Source: Ruminococcus flavefaciens (lineage in GTDB: Bacteria > Bacillota > Clostridia > Oscillospirales > Ruminococcaceae). Taken from it: a stretch of DNA of 35,336 bases. Below are positions 8,363-16,905 of the stretch, in pieces. Under the pieces are notes generated by a model. That model was not told where the DNA came from. It searched no databases and saw only the letters and a program-made list of their open reading frames with translations. Location: positions 1 to 35,336 of the forward strand of contig DBXO01000028.1 in the NCBI GenBank assembly GCA_002309635.1. Direction: 5' to 3'. Numbering within the stretch: the stretch's first letter is position 1; each line of letters starts with the position of its first letter. Both the position numbers and the translations under genes were made by a program.

Positions 8363-8401
8363 ATCAGCGTTATGATGATATCTGAATGTTTTTTGCATGA
8401 A

Positions 8402-8471
8402 GACGATGCCCGCATCGTCCTCCGTTATTATTGCTTTATTTTCGGAACGCCTGGAGCGGCACCGTGGCCGC
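8402..8471. other. Two further hairpins in the asd-dapA gap
   Basis: GACGATGC/GCATCGTC (8402-8419, 2-nt centre) and GCGGC/GCCGC (8456-8460 with 8467-8471). With the palindrome at 8342-8362 they make this 187-bp gap unusually GC-rich and structured. None carries a T-tract, so read-through from asd into dapA is expected. Confidence 0.45.
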
Positions 8472-8487
8472 CTGCGCATGCCCTCGC

Positions 8488-9567
8488 TTAATCAAAGTAG
8501 CCCTTTGCCGCAAGCAGCTCAGCAAGAAGCACTCCGCCGCCTGCTGCGCCTCTGAGTGTATTATGTGAAAGGCATACGAACTTGTAATCGTACTGTGTAT
8601 CCTCACGGAGACGACCCGTTGATACAGCCATACCGCCCTCGAGGTTCCTGTCAAGCTTAGCCTGCGGACGGTCATTCTCCTCGAAATAGTGTATGAACTG
8701 CTTGGGAGCGCTGGGAAGATCCAGCTCCTGGGGAACGCCCTTGAAATCAGCCCACAGCTTAAGTATCTCTTCCTTGGAGGGCTTGTTCTCGAAGCTTACG
8801 AAAACAGCAGCCGTATGGCCGTCTGATACGGGAACGCGGAGGCACTGTGTCGTAATATTTGGAGCTGTTGCCTTTACTATCTCATTGCCCTTTATCTCGC
8901 CCCATACCTTAAGCGGCTCCTGCTCGGACTTCTCCTCCTCGCCGCCGATGTACGGGATAAGGTTATCGATCATTTCAGGCCATGTCTCGAAATTCTTGCC
9001 TGCGCCTGAAATTGCCTGATAAGTACAAGCCAGCACGTTCTTGAGGCCGAACTTCCTCAGAGGATGAAGCGCGGGAACATAGCTCTGTATGGAGCAGTTT
9101 GACTTTACTGCAATGAAGCCTCTCTTAGTGCCGAGACGCTCGCGCTGAGCCTTGATTATCTCGATGTGCCCGGGGTTTATCTCCGGAACTACCATAGGTA
9201 CGTCGGGAGTAAATCTGTGAGCAGAGTTATTTGAAACGATAGGGCACTCAGCCTTTGCGTAAGCCTCTTCAAGAGCCTTTATCTCGTCCTTTTTCATATC
9301 AACTGCGCAGAAGCAGAAATCTACCATGCCTGCGATTTTCTCGATATCGCTTGTTGCGTCCATGAGGATCATGTCCTTCATCGAAGCCGGCATGGGAACT
9401 GCCATCTTCCAGCGGCTTCCTGCTGCCTGCTCGTATGTCTGACCTGCACTTCTCGGTGAAGCCGCAAGCACCTTGACATTGAACCAGGGGTGGTTCTCCA
9501 GCAGCGTTGCAAAGCGCTGTCCGACCATACCCGTTGCGCCTATAATACCTACATTATACTGTTTCAT
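8488..9567 (-). CDS. asd: Aspartate-semialdehyde dehydrogenase
   Basis: 359 aa. Reduces aspartyl-4-phosphate to aspartate semialdehyde with NADPH. GATGMVGQRF (10-19) is the nucleotide-binding loop. The catalytic cysteine is C158 in SNCSIQSYVPALHP and the active-site His is H251 in SDGHTAAVF. This SNCSIQSYVPALHP form is the archaeal/fungal-like branch of the family, rather than the Escherichia coli branch with its GGNCTVS-type motif; that branch does also occur in Clostridia. It is the first gene after the lysine riboswitch and probably leads an asd-dapA-dapB operon. Confidence 0.96.
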   Translation of the reverse strand: MKQYNVGIIGATGMVGQRFATLLENHPWFNVKVLAASPRSAGQTYEQAAGSRWKMAVPMPASMKDMILMDATSDIEKIAGMVDFCFCAVDMKKDEIKALEEAYAKAECPIVSNNSAHRFTPDVPMVVPEINPGHIEIIKAQRERLGTKRGFIAVKSNCSIQSYVPALHPLRKFGLKNVLACTYQAISGAGKNFETWPEMIDNLIPYIGGEEEKSEQEPLKVWGEIKGNEIVKATAPNITTQCLRVPVSDGHTAAVFVSFENKPSKEEILKLWADFKGVPQELDLPSAPKQFIHYFEENDRPQAKLDRNLEGGMAVSTGRLREDTQYDYKFVCLSHNTLRGAAGGGVLLAELLAAKGYFD

Positions 9568-9600
9568 AATTTACCTCTCCTTAAAAAATTTCCATAAAAT

Positions 9601-9624
9601 AACAAAAACCGGTTGCAAACCGGT
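9601..9624 (-). terminator. Expression-platform terminator of the lysine riboswitch
   Basis: On the minus strand ACCGGTT-TGC-AACCGGT is followed by TTTTTGTT. It lies between the aptamer and the asd start, as expected for a transcription-terminating riboswitch. Confidence 0.85.
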
Positions 9625-9838
9625 CCATCATGCGTTATAATAGAAATGTTGACATATCATTATAAAAATATGCCGATAGCTCTCCATCAAAAGCATGATG
9701 ACAGCTGCAGACCTGTTAAGTGTGCAGCCAGAGCTGAATTTACCAAAGACAGCTCTTCGGCGGCATTGCCTTTCGCTGAACACCATCGGACGGGTCGTCC
9801 CGTGTGCAGGTACTTTTCGCAGCCGCGCCTCTACCTTG
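9603..9838 (-). ncRNA. Lysine riboswitch (L box) controlling asd
   Basis: The minus-strand RNA shows the L-box blocks in order: GGUAGAGGCGCGG (P1 5' strand, 9835 downward), GAAAAGUACC, GAAAGGCAAUGCCGCCGAAG, CUGGCUGCAC, CUGCAGCUGUC and GAUGGAGAGCUAUC ending near 9675. P1 closes GGUAG with CUAUC (one G-U pair). The linear order matches the Bacillus subtilis lysC leader as I recall it. The terminator at 9601-9624 is the expression platform. High lysine should stop transcription before asd. Confidence 0.95.
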
Positions 9839-9843
9839 TAACT

Positions 9844-9872
9844 ATAATAGCACTTAAATCTGCTATTGTCAA
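9844..9872 (-). promoter_or_regulatory. Promoter of the lysine riboswitch-asd transcript
   Basis: Minus strand TTGACA (9867-9872), 17-nt spacer, TATTAT (9844-9849). The transcript would start about 9837, exactly at the 5' edge of the riboswitch aptamer. Confidence 0.9.
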
Positions 9873-9951
9873 TACATTCTTGAAATTTTATTTGCCAAAT
9901 CATATTTTTGCTGTGCAGAATTATGATTCCGGCCCTCAGCCTTTAACCATG

Positions 9952-10043
9952 AGCCGTCAGCTTATTGCAGGGGCGCACAGTGTACGCCCGAATAAAAGCG
10001 GCAAAGCCGCTTAATAATGACTGACAGCTAAAGTCTGACGGCT
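9952..10043. other. Structured intergenic element upstream of queA
   Basis: Outer arms AGCCGTCAG (9952-9960) and CTGACGGCT (10035-10043) are perfectly complementary and enclose two hairpins: GGGCG/CGCCC (9971-9975, 9985-9989) and AAGCGGC-AAA-GCCGCTT (9996-10012). The second is followed by AATAAT and may be a weak terminator. It does not match a preQ1 riboswitch by eye. It could be a dispersed intergenic repeat unit or a queA leader RNA. Confidence 0.45.
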
Positions 10044-10061
10044 GAACAAAAGGAGATATTA

Positions 10062-11093
10062 ATGGAACTTCTCAAATCCGATTTTTACTATGAGCTGCCC
10101 GAGGAGCTCATAGCCCAGACTCCCATAGAGCCGCGGAACGCTTCACGCATGATGTGCGTTGACCGCAGAACGGGAGCAATAACTCACGACCACTTCTATA
10201 ATCTATGCGAGCACCTCAAAGAAGGTGACCTTCTGGTCATGAACGACTCACGGGTCATTCCTGCAAGGCTCTACGGCGAGAAAATAGGCAATCAGACCTT
10301 TATCGAATTCCTGCTTCTCGAACAGAAGGGCGACAAGCGCTGGGAGATAATCTGCCGCCCGGGAAAGAAGGCCAAGGTCGGAACGCGCTTTTCATTCGGC
10401 GGCGGAAGACTTGTGGCAGAGGTAGTCGAAGTCAAGGACGACGGCAACCGCATCGTGCAGTTTGAATGCGAGGGCAACTTCTTCACAGCCCTCGAGGATG
10501 TGGGACAAATGCCCCTGCCGCCATACATAAAGGAAAAACTCGAAAACCGCGAACGCTATCAGACCGTATACTCCAGAGAGCTCGGCTCTGCGGCTGCTCC
10601 TACAGCAGGACTGCACTTTACTCCCGAAATGCTGAACGATATCCGCGCAAGAGGCATAAAAACAGCTTTTGTTACGCTTCACGTAGGTCTCGGTACGTTC
10701 CGTCCCGTCAAGGAGGACAACGTCCTCGACCACAAAATGCACAGTGAGCACTACTACCTCCCGAAGGAAACCGCTGATCTCATAAACGAGACCAAAAGGA
10801 ACGGCGGAAGAGTCATCGCAGTGGGTACCACCACATGCCGCACACTTGAGAGCGTTGCCACGTTCTACGGGGATATTTCCGAGCATGAGGGCTATACGGA
10901 TATATTCATCTATCCATCATATGAGTTCAAGTGCATAGACGGACTCATAACAAACTTTCACCTGCCCGAAAGCACACTGATAATGCTGGTATCGGCTTTC
11001 ATGGGCTACGATAATACGATGAACGCATATAGGACTGCTGTGCAGGAGCGCTACCGCTTCTTCAGCTTCGGCGACAGTATGTGCATATTATAA
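10062..11093 (+). CDS. queA: S-adenosylmethionine:tRNA ribosyltransferase-isomerase QueA
   Basis: 343 aa. Transfers and isomerises the ribosyl moiety of S-adenosylmethionine onto preQ1 in tRNA, giving epoxyqueuosine. The N-terminus FYYELPEELIAQTPIEPRNASRMM, split by the usual PxEPR signature, plus AAPTAGLHFTPEML, VTLHVGLGTFRPV and TNFHLPESTLIMLVSAF near the C-terminus are diagnostic. AGGAGA lies 6 nt before the ATG. It heads a plus-strand run with a PAS protein and tgt, so both tRNA queuosine-insertion enzymes are together. Confidence 0.97.
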   Translation: MELLKSDFYYELPEELIAQTPIEPRNASRMMCVDRRTGAITHDHFYNLCEHLKEGDLLVMNDSRVIPARLYGEKIGNQTFIEFLLLEQKGDKRWEIICRPGKKAKVGTRFSFGGGRLVAEVVEVKDDGNRIVQFECEGNFFTALEDVGQMPLPPYIKEKLENRERYQTVYSRELGSAAAPTAGLHFTPEMLNDIRARGIKTAFVTLHVGLGTFRPVKEDNVLDHKMHSEHYYLPKETADLINETKRNGGRVIAVGTTTCRTLESVATFYGDISEHEGYTDIFIYPSYEFKCIDGLITNFHLPESTLIMLVSAFMGYDNTMNAYRTAVQERYRFFSFGDSMCIL

Positions 11094-11118
11094 AAAAGCA
11101 TGATCAAGGAGATTAACA

Positions 11119-11496
11119 ATGGCTGAAAACGAACTTTTCGACTTTTTCAAGGGGATAATCGATTCAGAGGAGGGACCAATAGTTCTCTGCAACCTCGATT
11201 ACAGGATAATATATGAAAACCCGGCTGCTATGATGTACTATACTCCTGCAGCGCCTATCACGGGCAAGCTCCTTTCCACTCTCATGGACGAGGAAATGAT
11301 GAGCAAGGTGAATATGAGCGTTGAGTGGTTCAAGGAGGACAGGAAGAACAACAAGGTATTTGCTTTCCATGACAATACCAATAATATGGATATGTATATC
11401 CTCGCCATAAGGAACACAAAGGGCGAGCTCATAGGCTTCTACGGACGCCGCGAGGACAGGACCCCCGATCAGGGCAAGATATTCGATCTTGACTGA
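11119..11496 (+). CDS. Small stand-alone PAS-domain protein
   Basis: 125 aa, cytoplasmic. Residues ~10-110 read as one PAS fold: GPIVLCNLDYRIIYENPAAM is the typical PAS opening, and NNMDMYILAIRNTKGELIGFYG is the final strand pair. There is no output domain (no kinase, GGDEF or HTH). It starts 25 nt after queA with AAGGAGA, so it is probably co-transcribed. A ligand or redox sensing role is suggested by the fold only; the reason for its position between queA and tgt is unknown. Confidence 0.75.
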   Translation: MAENELFDFFKGIIDSEEGPIVLCNLDYRIIYENPAAMMYYTPAAPITGKLLSTLMDEEMMSKVNMSVEWFKEDRKNNKVFAFHDNTNNMDMYILAIRNTKGELIGFYGRREDRTPDQGKIFDLD

Positions 11497-11572
11497 AGTG
11501 CAGCTTCAGCCGGGAACATGTGATTCGTAATAACAGGATATTTCCGGTTCATCGGAGTAAGCCGACAAACTA

Positions 11573-11604
11573 ATTATGAATTATTGATTGCGGATTATGA
11601 ATTA
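11573..11604. repeat. Short direct repeat ATTATGAATTA x2
   Basis: ATTATGAATTA at 11573-11583 and 11594-11604 (21-bp period) in the 125-bp gap before tgt. Probably a low-complexity AT tract; it might contain a secondary promoter, but no consensus pair is clear. Confidence 0.4.
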
Positions 11605-11621
11605 AAATAAAAGGAGAAGCT

Positions 11622-12752
11622 ATGTTCAAACTTCTTAAAACCGATAAAAAAGCCCGCAGAGGTACTTTTGAGACCGTTCACGGCACATTTCAGACCCCAT
11701 GCTTCATGAACGTGGGAACTGCCGCTGCGATCAAGGGCGGTATTTCCTCAGTTGACCTGCAGGGGCTTAAAACTCAGGTGGAACTCTGCAACACCTATCA
11801 TCTGCATCTGCGACCCGGCGACCATGTGGTCAAGCAGATGGGCGGACTTCATAAGTTCATGAACTGGGACAAGCCCATACTCACCGACAGCGGTGGATTT
11901 CAGGTGTTTTCACTTGCCCGGCTGCGTAAAATAAAGGAAGAGGGAGTATACTTCGCATCACATATCGACGGTCACCGCATATTCATGGGACCGGAGGAGA
12001 GCATGCAGATACAGTCCAATCTCGGCTCCACCATTGCTATGGCTTTCGATGAGTGTATCGAGAATCCCTCTCCCTACAAGTACGTTGCCGACTCTATCGA
12101 GCGCACCACCCGCTGGCTGATACGCTGCAAGGAGGAAATGTCAAGGCTAAACAGCCTCCCGGACACTATCAATAAGGATCAGCTTCTTTTCGGAATAAAT
12201 CAGGGCTCTACGTTTGACGATCTGCGCATAAAGCATATGGAGGACATTGCAAAGCTGGATCTTGACGGCTACGCTATCGGCGGTCTTGCAGTCGGCGAGG
12301 CTACCGATGAGATGTACCGCATAATCGACGTTGTAGAGCCATATATGCCGGTACATAAGCCCCGCTACCTCATGGGCGTGGGTACCCCCTCCAATATAAT
12401 CGAGGCTGTTGCACGCGGAGTTGACATGTTCGACTGCGTAATGCCAAGCAGAAACGCACGCCACGCTACTGTCTTCACATGGAGCGGCATCATGCATCTG
12501 AACAACAAGTGCTACGAGACCGACCCACGGCCTGTGGACGAGCAGTGTGACTGCCCAACCTGCCGCAATTTCAGCAGAGCCTACATTCGCCACCTTTTCA
12601 AGGCAAACGAGCAGCTTGCAGGCAGACTGGCTGTACAGCACAACCTGTACTTCTACAATACCCTTACGGAAAAGATAAGAGAAGCCATAGACGAGGACCG
12701 CTTCGAGCAGTTCAGAGGCAGGTACTCACAGCTTCTTGCCACAAGGATATAA
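11622..12752 (+). CDS. tgt: tRNA-guanine transglycosylase
   Basis: 376 aa, normal bacterial length. Exchanges G34 of tRNA with preQ1. Active-site Asp89 lies in LTDSGGFQVFSL. The nucleophile region GVDMFDCVMPSRNARH carries D268 and D271, one of which corresponds to the catalytic nucleophile. The zinc site is CDCPTCRNFSRAYIRHL (three Cys and a His). The start ATG at 11622 has AAGGAGAAG 6 nt upstream. It acts before QueA in the queuosine pathway, and the two genes flank the PAS gene. Confidence 0.97.
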   Translation: MFKLLKTDKKARRGTFETVHGTFQTPCFMNVGTAAAIKGGISSVDLQGLKTQVELCNTYHLHLRPGDHVVKQMGGLHKFMNWDKPILTDSGGFQVFSLARLRKIKEEGVYFASHIDGHRIFMGPEESMQIQSNLGSTIAMAFDECIENPSPYKYVADSIERTTRWLIRCKEEMSRLNSLPDTINKDQLLFGINQGSTFDDLRIKHMEDIAKLDLDGYAIGGLAVGEATDEMYRIIDVVEPYMPVHKPRYLMGVGTPSNIIEAVARGVDMFDCVMPSRNARHATVFTWSGIMHLNNKCYETDPRPVDEQCDCPTCRNFSRAYIRHLFKANEQLAGRLAVQHNLYFYNTLTEKIREAIDEDRFEQFRGRYSQLLATRI

Positions 12753-12786
12753 TAACGGCTTACGCCGATATACGGACGGAGTTCAT

Positions 12787-15162
12787 ATGAATACTTTTTT
12801 GTTTTTACTTATGCTTGCGGTCTCTGTCGCAGTGACCGCTGTTTTTCTGCACGAGCTCGGAAACGACCTGAAAAACTCTGAAAAGCCCTCAAAAAGGCTG
12901 TCAGCAGTACGCGGTGCCTCACGCGGAGCCGCTCTGCTCCTTGTACTTGCAGCCGCTGCCGAAGCCCTCGGACTTTTCAGTGCAGCCCCGTATACTGGAG
13001 CCTGCCTGCTCCTCGGCGGCACGGCAGGAGCGTCCATGCTCCTCTGCCTTTACAACAAAAAGCACAAGTACCGGATCGTCCTTACTGCGGTAAAGGCTGT
13101 CCTGGCAGCAGCAGTGCTTGAGGTCACGCTTTTCAATATCCCCACCTACAGACTGTGGTCCGGCAGCTACGGTGAGATGAGCTTCTCAGCCGAGGAATGC
13201 GCAAAGAGCGAAAGCGTTGAATGCAACGGAAATGATATTTCCCTGTATGGCTGCAATAACGCCGTATTTCAGTTTGACGGCATAGACGAGGAAGTCGCCG
13301 ACGTGTATTTCGACATCGCCCATGCAAAAAACACCAAGGGCACAATGGTGACCATAGACTCCATGGACGAGACCAATACCGCCGTTTACCGTGACGCTGT
13401 AGCTTCTCAGTTCATTGCAGCAGGCAAGCCCCATTCCCGATACGTTCAGCTGCACCTTTCAGGAAAAGTCAGCAGTCTAAGGATAAGGATTGCTCCCCTT
13501 GACAACGGAAAAATAGAAATAAAAGGCATAACATTCAACCGTCAGATACCCATGGACATCTCATGGGCAAGACTGTTCCTTATCGTATTCTGCGTCTGTC
13601 TCGTCAGACTTATGCTGCACAGCAGGGCTATGCAGAAGAGCTTTTCCGACAGCAAGCGCCTGTGTCATATAGCCTCGGTTATCATAACCGACGCCGCCTG
13701 TGTGGCAGCTGTGCTCATTACCTTTGTGAAGCTCGATAACTACTCTATCATAGATATAATGCAGCGCCCCGCGGGTAATCAGGTCACACAGGAGCTTGTT
13801 GACGCCTTTGAACATGGCAGCACAAGGATACTTGACGAGCCCGCTGACGAATTCAACAGCTTTTCCGCCCCCTATGACGGAGACGCCCGCGACAAGGCAA
13901 AGCTGTCCTATAAATGGGACCACGTTTACTATAACGGTCATTACTACAGCTATTACGGCATAGCTCCGGTAGTACTGGTCTTCATGCCATATCATCTGCT
14001 CACGGGATACTATTTCCCCGCTTCCATGGCTGTTCTGCTTTTTGCCCTGACAGGCATCATAGGACTTACCAAGCTGTACATGATGTTCATAAGGAAGCTG
14101 TTCCCGAAGATACCATCGGGTATAGTGATATGCGGACTTATGATAATACAGACAGTCAGCGGCATATGCTTCAGCATCGGCAGACCGCAGTTCTACGAAA
14201 TAGCGCTTGCGGCAGGCTTTGCCACCCTCACATGGGCGGTATACTTCATGCTCTCTGCAAACATAATAGGAAAGGGAAAGCCCTCTCTGCCGAGAACTGC
14301 CGTATCCTCCCTGCTCTTTGCCACAGCCGTGCTGTGCAGGCCTACACTTGTGCTTTACTGTATCACGGCAGCCGTCTTCATGCTCATGGCTGTGCCAAGA
14401 GTAAAGCCGGCGGCTTCCGGAGACAAAAAGAAAAACGGCGGAAATACAGCAGGATACCTGCTCTGTGCAATACTCCCCATGGTCTGTATCGGTCTTGTAC
14501 AGATGTGGTACAACTTCGACCGTTTCGGCAATCCCTTTGAGTTCGGCATACAATACTCGCTGACCATAAACGACTTTACAAGGACGCAGTTCCACACCCG
14601 TCTGTCGTGGATACCCGTTTACAACTATTTCTTCAATCCACCCGTTTTCTCAGCAAGCTACCCGTTTATCAGCTCGGCGTACCAGTCAATGGACGCTGGC
14701 GGCTTCTTCTATTACGATTTCCCGTCTACAGCCAATACATCGGGACTGTTCTATCTTGCGCTCCCCATGTTCGCTTATCTGCTCTCATTCAGGGCCTTGA
14801 AGCAGATCAACGGCAGAAAGAACAAGCTAAAAGCAGCATTCATTATCGGAGTTCCCTGTCTGCTCATACCCTTCGGTATAGTCGCATCGGTATGGGAGAG
14901 CGGTTACGCAGTGCGATATATGGCTGACTTCGCGTGGCAGTCTCTCCTCGGTGCATTTGCAGTGATATTCTTCCTTTACGGAAAGGCCAAGGACGAAACA
15001 ATGAAAAAGCTTGTCCGCGGCTTCATGTGCTTCTCTGTAATATGGGCTCTTGTTGTCGGCGGAGTACAGGCGTTCAATCAGGCTTTCCGCTACGACATAT
15101 ATGACAGGAGCTTCCCCGAAATGGCATATGAGGTACAGCGCCTGTTCGCTTTCTGGACATGA
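12787..15162 (+). CDS. Polytopic membrane protein, GT-C glycosyltransferase-like
   Basis: 791 aa from the ATG at 12787 (GGACGGAG upstream; an earlier in-frame start at 12736 would overlap tgt and lacks a good ribosome site). About four N-terminal membrane helices (1-120), an extracytoplasmic segment (~120-250), then roughly ten more helices. The loop HVYYNGHYYSYYGIAPVV (~380-397) resembles loops in membrane mannosyl/arabinosyltransferase-like proteins that use polyprenyl-phosphate sugars. Predicted role: transfer of a lipid-linked sugar to a cell-surface polymer or protein. Substrate unknown and family assignment tentative. It overlaps the next gene by 4 nt. Confidence 0.7.
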   Translation: MNTFLFLLMLAVSVAVTAVFLHELGNDLKNSEKPSKRLSAVRGASRGAALLLVLAAAAEALGLFSAAPYTGACLLLGGTAGASMLLCLYNKKHKYRIVLTAVKAVLAAAVLEVTLFNIPTYRLWSGSYGEMSFSAEECAKSESVECNGNDISLYGCNNAVFQFDGIDEEVADVYFDIAHAKNTKGTMVTIDSMDETNTAVYRDAVASQFIAAGKPHSRYVQLHLSGKVSSLRIRIAPLDNGKIEIKGITFNRQIPMDISWARLFLIVFCVCLVRLMLHSRAMQKSFSDSKRLCHIASVIITDAACVAAVLITFVKLDNYSIIDIMQRPAGNQVTQELVDAFEHGSTRILDEPADEFNSFSAPYDGDARDKAKLSYKWDHVYYNGHYYSYYGIAPVVLVFMPYHLLTGYYFPASMAVLLFALTGIIGLTKLYMMFIRKLFPKIPSGIVICGLMIIQTVSGICFSIGRPQFYEIALAAGFATLTWAVYFMLSANIIGKGKPSLPRTAVSSLLFATAVLCRPTLVLYCITAAVFMLMAVPRVKPAASGDKKKNGGNTAGYLLCAILPMVCIGLVQMWYNFDRFGNPFEFGIQYSLTINDFTRTQFHTRLSWIPVYNYFFNPPVFSASYPFISSAYQSMDAGGFFYYDFPSTANTSGLFYLALPMFAYLLSFRALKQINGRKNKLKAAFIIGVPCLLIPFGIVASVWESGYAVRYMADFAWQSLLGAFAVIFFLYGKAKDETMKKLVRGFMCFSVIWALVVGGVQAFNQAFRYDIYDRSFPEMAYEVQRLFAFWT

Positions 15163-15470
15163 TGTACTGCGTTTATATCATAAAATGCGAGGGCGGACTG
15201 CTGTACACCGGAATTACCAACAACGTGGAGCGCCGCATGGACGAGCACTTCGGCAGGACGGAAAAATGCGCAAAGTACACCCGTTCCCACAAAGCGGAGT
15301 CACTTGAAGCGCTGTGGAGCTGTGAGAACCGCAGTATAGCTTCTAAGCTCGAATACCGGATAAAACATCTCACAAAGGCGCAGAAGCTCAGGCTCATAGC
15401 CGATAATTCATGCTTCAGCGAGCTTTTCGGTGCGGAGCTCACAAAGCTTTACCGCCGGGAGCCTGTATGA
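15159..15470 (+). CDS. GIY-YIG domain protein (YhbQ/UPF0213-like)
   Basis: 103 aa, a single GIY-YIG nuclease-fold domain: VYIIKCEGGLLYTGITNNVERRMDEH carries the YxI...YxG pair and the Arg, and LEYRIKHLTKAQKLRLI is the C-terminal helix. The UPF0213/YhbQ group is small, stand-alone and of uncertain function, with a DNA-related role suspected. It overlaps the upstream stop by 4 nt, which implies translational coupling with the membrane protein. Confidence 0.88.
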   Translation: MMYCVYIIKCEGGLLYTGITNNVERRMDEHFGRTEKCAKYTRSHKAESLEALWSCENRSIASKLEYRIKHLTKAQKLRLIADNSCFSELFGAELTKLYRREPV

Positions 15471-15531
15471 TAAAAAGAACTTTCCGACTTCCGGACATAA
15501 ACAATCGGAGCATATCCATAAGGAGTACCAT

Positions 15532-16779
15532 ATGTACGAAAACAAAACAGAGGAGCTGCCTGTAAAAGCCGTTCTCGCCTGCGTCGATACAGGCGAATTC
15601 GACGCGGAGGCTTCAATAGACGAGCTTGCCGAGCTGGCTGCCACCGCAAATGCGGAGGTGGTCGGCTCTGTTATACAGAAACGCCCTACCTTTGACCCTG
15701 CCACCTGCATGGGCGCAGGCAGACTGGAGGAGCTCAAGGAACAGCTCGAACCACTCGGAGCAGAGCTGGTCATATTCGACCACGAGCTCACCGGCGTTCA
15801 GGTAAGAAATATCGAGGAGATTCTCGACGTCCGCGTTATCGACAGGACAACTCTTATACTCGACATATTCGCTCAGCGTGCCCGCACAAAGGAGGGCAAA
15901 CTGCAGGTCGAGCTTGCTCAGCAGAAGTACCGCCTGCCCCGTCTCACCGGCATGGGCACAGCTCTTTCCCGACTGGGAGGCGGTATAGGCACGAGAGGTC
16001 CCGGAGAAACAAAGCTGGAGACCGATAAAAGGCATATCCGCAAGCGTATAAGCTACCTCGAAGCCGAACTGGAGGAGCTGAAAAAGCACCGCAGCTTCTC
16101 ACGCTCCCGCCGCAAAAAGGACGGCGTCCTCTGCGCGGCTATAGTCGGCTATACAAACGTGGGCAAGTCAACTCTCCTCAACGCCCTCACGGACGCGGGG
16201 GTACTCGCGGAAAACAAGCTCTTTGCAACTCTTGATATCACCTCCCGCTCAATCGAGCTCCCCGACGGCAGGAGCGTTATGCTCATCGACACCGTCGGTC
16301 TCATAAGAAGGCTCCCACACAATCTCGTTGAAGCCTTCAAGTCCACATTGGAGGAGGCTGCGGCGGCTGATATAATACTCAATGTGCAGGATCTGTCCTC
16401 ACCTGAGATGAAGGAGCAGGCGGAAGTCACCGAAAGCCTGCTCAATGAGCTCGGCTGCGAGGGCATACCGCAGGTATACGTCATGAACAAAGCGGACGCG
16501 GCTCCCTTTACGGATACTGTCTTCGAGGACGACAATACCGTGATGATAAGCGCAAAGGAGCGCACGGGTTTCGACAGACTGCTTGAATGCATAATGAAGA
16601 ACCTCCCCGAGACAGCAAAGCGCATGAAGCTCCTTATCCCCTATGACAAGGGCGGATTTCTCGGAAAAGTCCGTCAGGACGGCAAGATATTCTCGGAGGA
16701 GTACTCCGAAAACGGGATCCTCGTTGACGCTCTTGTGGACGTAAAGCTCATAAAAGAGGCGGAAAGCTACAAGGTCTGA
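15532..16779 (+). CDS. hflX: Ribosome-associated GTPase HflX
   Basis: 415 aa from the ATG at 15532, chosen because TAAGGAG sits 5-6 nt upstream; a longer ORF from 15430 overlaps the GIY-YIG gene. N-terminal HflX domain (~20-185) with the family block GGGIGTRGPGETKLETDKR. GTPase motifs: G1 GYTNVGKS (206-213), G3 DTVGLIRRLP, G4 NKAD. HflX splits stalled 70S or 100S ribosomes under stress. It ends the queA-hflX gene run. Confidence 0.95.
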   Translation: MYENKTEELPVKAVLACVDTGEFDAEASIDELAELAATANAEVVGSVIQKRPTFDPATCMGAGRLEELKEQLEPLGAELVIFDHELTGVQVRNIEEILDVRVIDRTTLILDIFAQRARTKEGKLQVELAQQKYRLPRLTGMGTALSRLGGGIGTRGPGETKLETDKRHIRKRISYLEAELEELKKHRSFSRSRRKKDGVLCAAIVGYTNVGKSTLLNALTDAGVLAENKLFATLDITSRSIELPDGRSVMLIDTVGLIRRLPHNLVEAFKSTLEEAAAADIILNVQDLSSPEMKEQAEVTESLLNELGCEGIPQVYVMNKADAAPFTDTVFEDDNTVMISAKERTGFDRLLECIMKNLPETAKRMKLLIPYDKGGFLGKVRQDGKIFSEEYSENGILVDALVDVKLIKEAESYKV

Positions 16780-16800
16780 GTACTTTTCAGCGGAAATACG

Positions 16801-16829
16801 TTGACACAGACGTTAAAAACGGATATAAT
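16801..16829 (+). promoter_or_regulatory. Consensus sigma-A promoter
   Basis: TTGACA (16801-16806), exactly 17 nt, TATAAT (16824-16829): a perfect consensus. It predicts a transcript start near 16836 and a ~70-nt leader holding the palindrome at 16848-16876. Confidence 0.93.
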
Positions 16830-16847
16830 TTAAGTGAACAGTGATCG

Positions 16848-16876
16848 GTTTGCAGGAGACGGTGTCCCCTGCAAAC
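16848..16876. repeat. Palindrome in the 5' leader, copy 2 of the dispersed family
   Basis: GTTTGCAGG / CCTGCAAAC arms (9 bp), one mismatch, then GAC/GTC around a GGT loop. The core GAGACGGTGTCCCC differs by one base from the minus-strand core at 8342-8362. Being in the leader, it will fold in the mRNA. Confidence 0.6.
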
Positions 16877-16905
16877 TTCCCGAAGATCAATCGAAAGGAT
16901 AAAAC

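Noticed and set aside
9952..10043. preQ1 riboswitch upstream of queA
   Set aside because: The short H-type pseudoknot pattern of preQ1-I is not seen, and queA is not the usual target. The region looks like nested hairpins.
12736..12786. Upstream start for the GT-C-like protein giving 17 extra residues
   Set aside because: It overlaps the end of tgt, the added peptide is polar and not signal-like, and the ATG at 12787 has a better ribosome site.
13561..14595. Long 344-codon open frame antisense to the GT-C-like membrane protein
   Set aside because: It has no recognisable motif and lies fully opposite a gene with clear membrane helices and a ribosome site. It is a shadow of that gene's codon usage.
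15430..15531. Longer N-terminus for HflX
   Set aside because: The extra 34 residues overlap the GIY-YIG gene and are unlike the family. The ATG at 15532 has TAAGGAG upstream.
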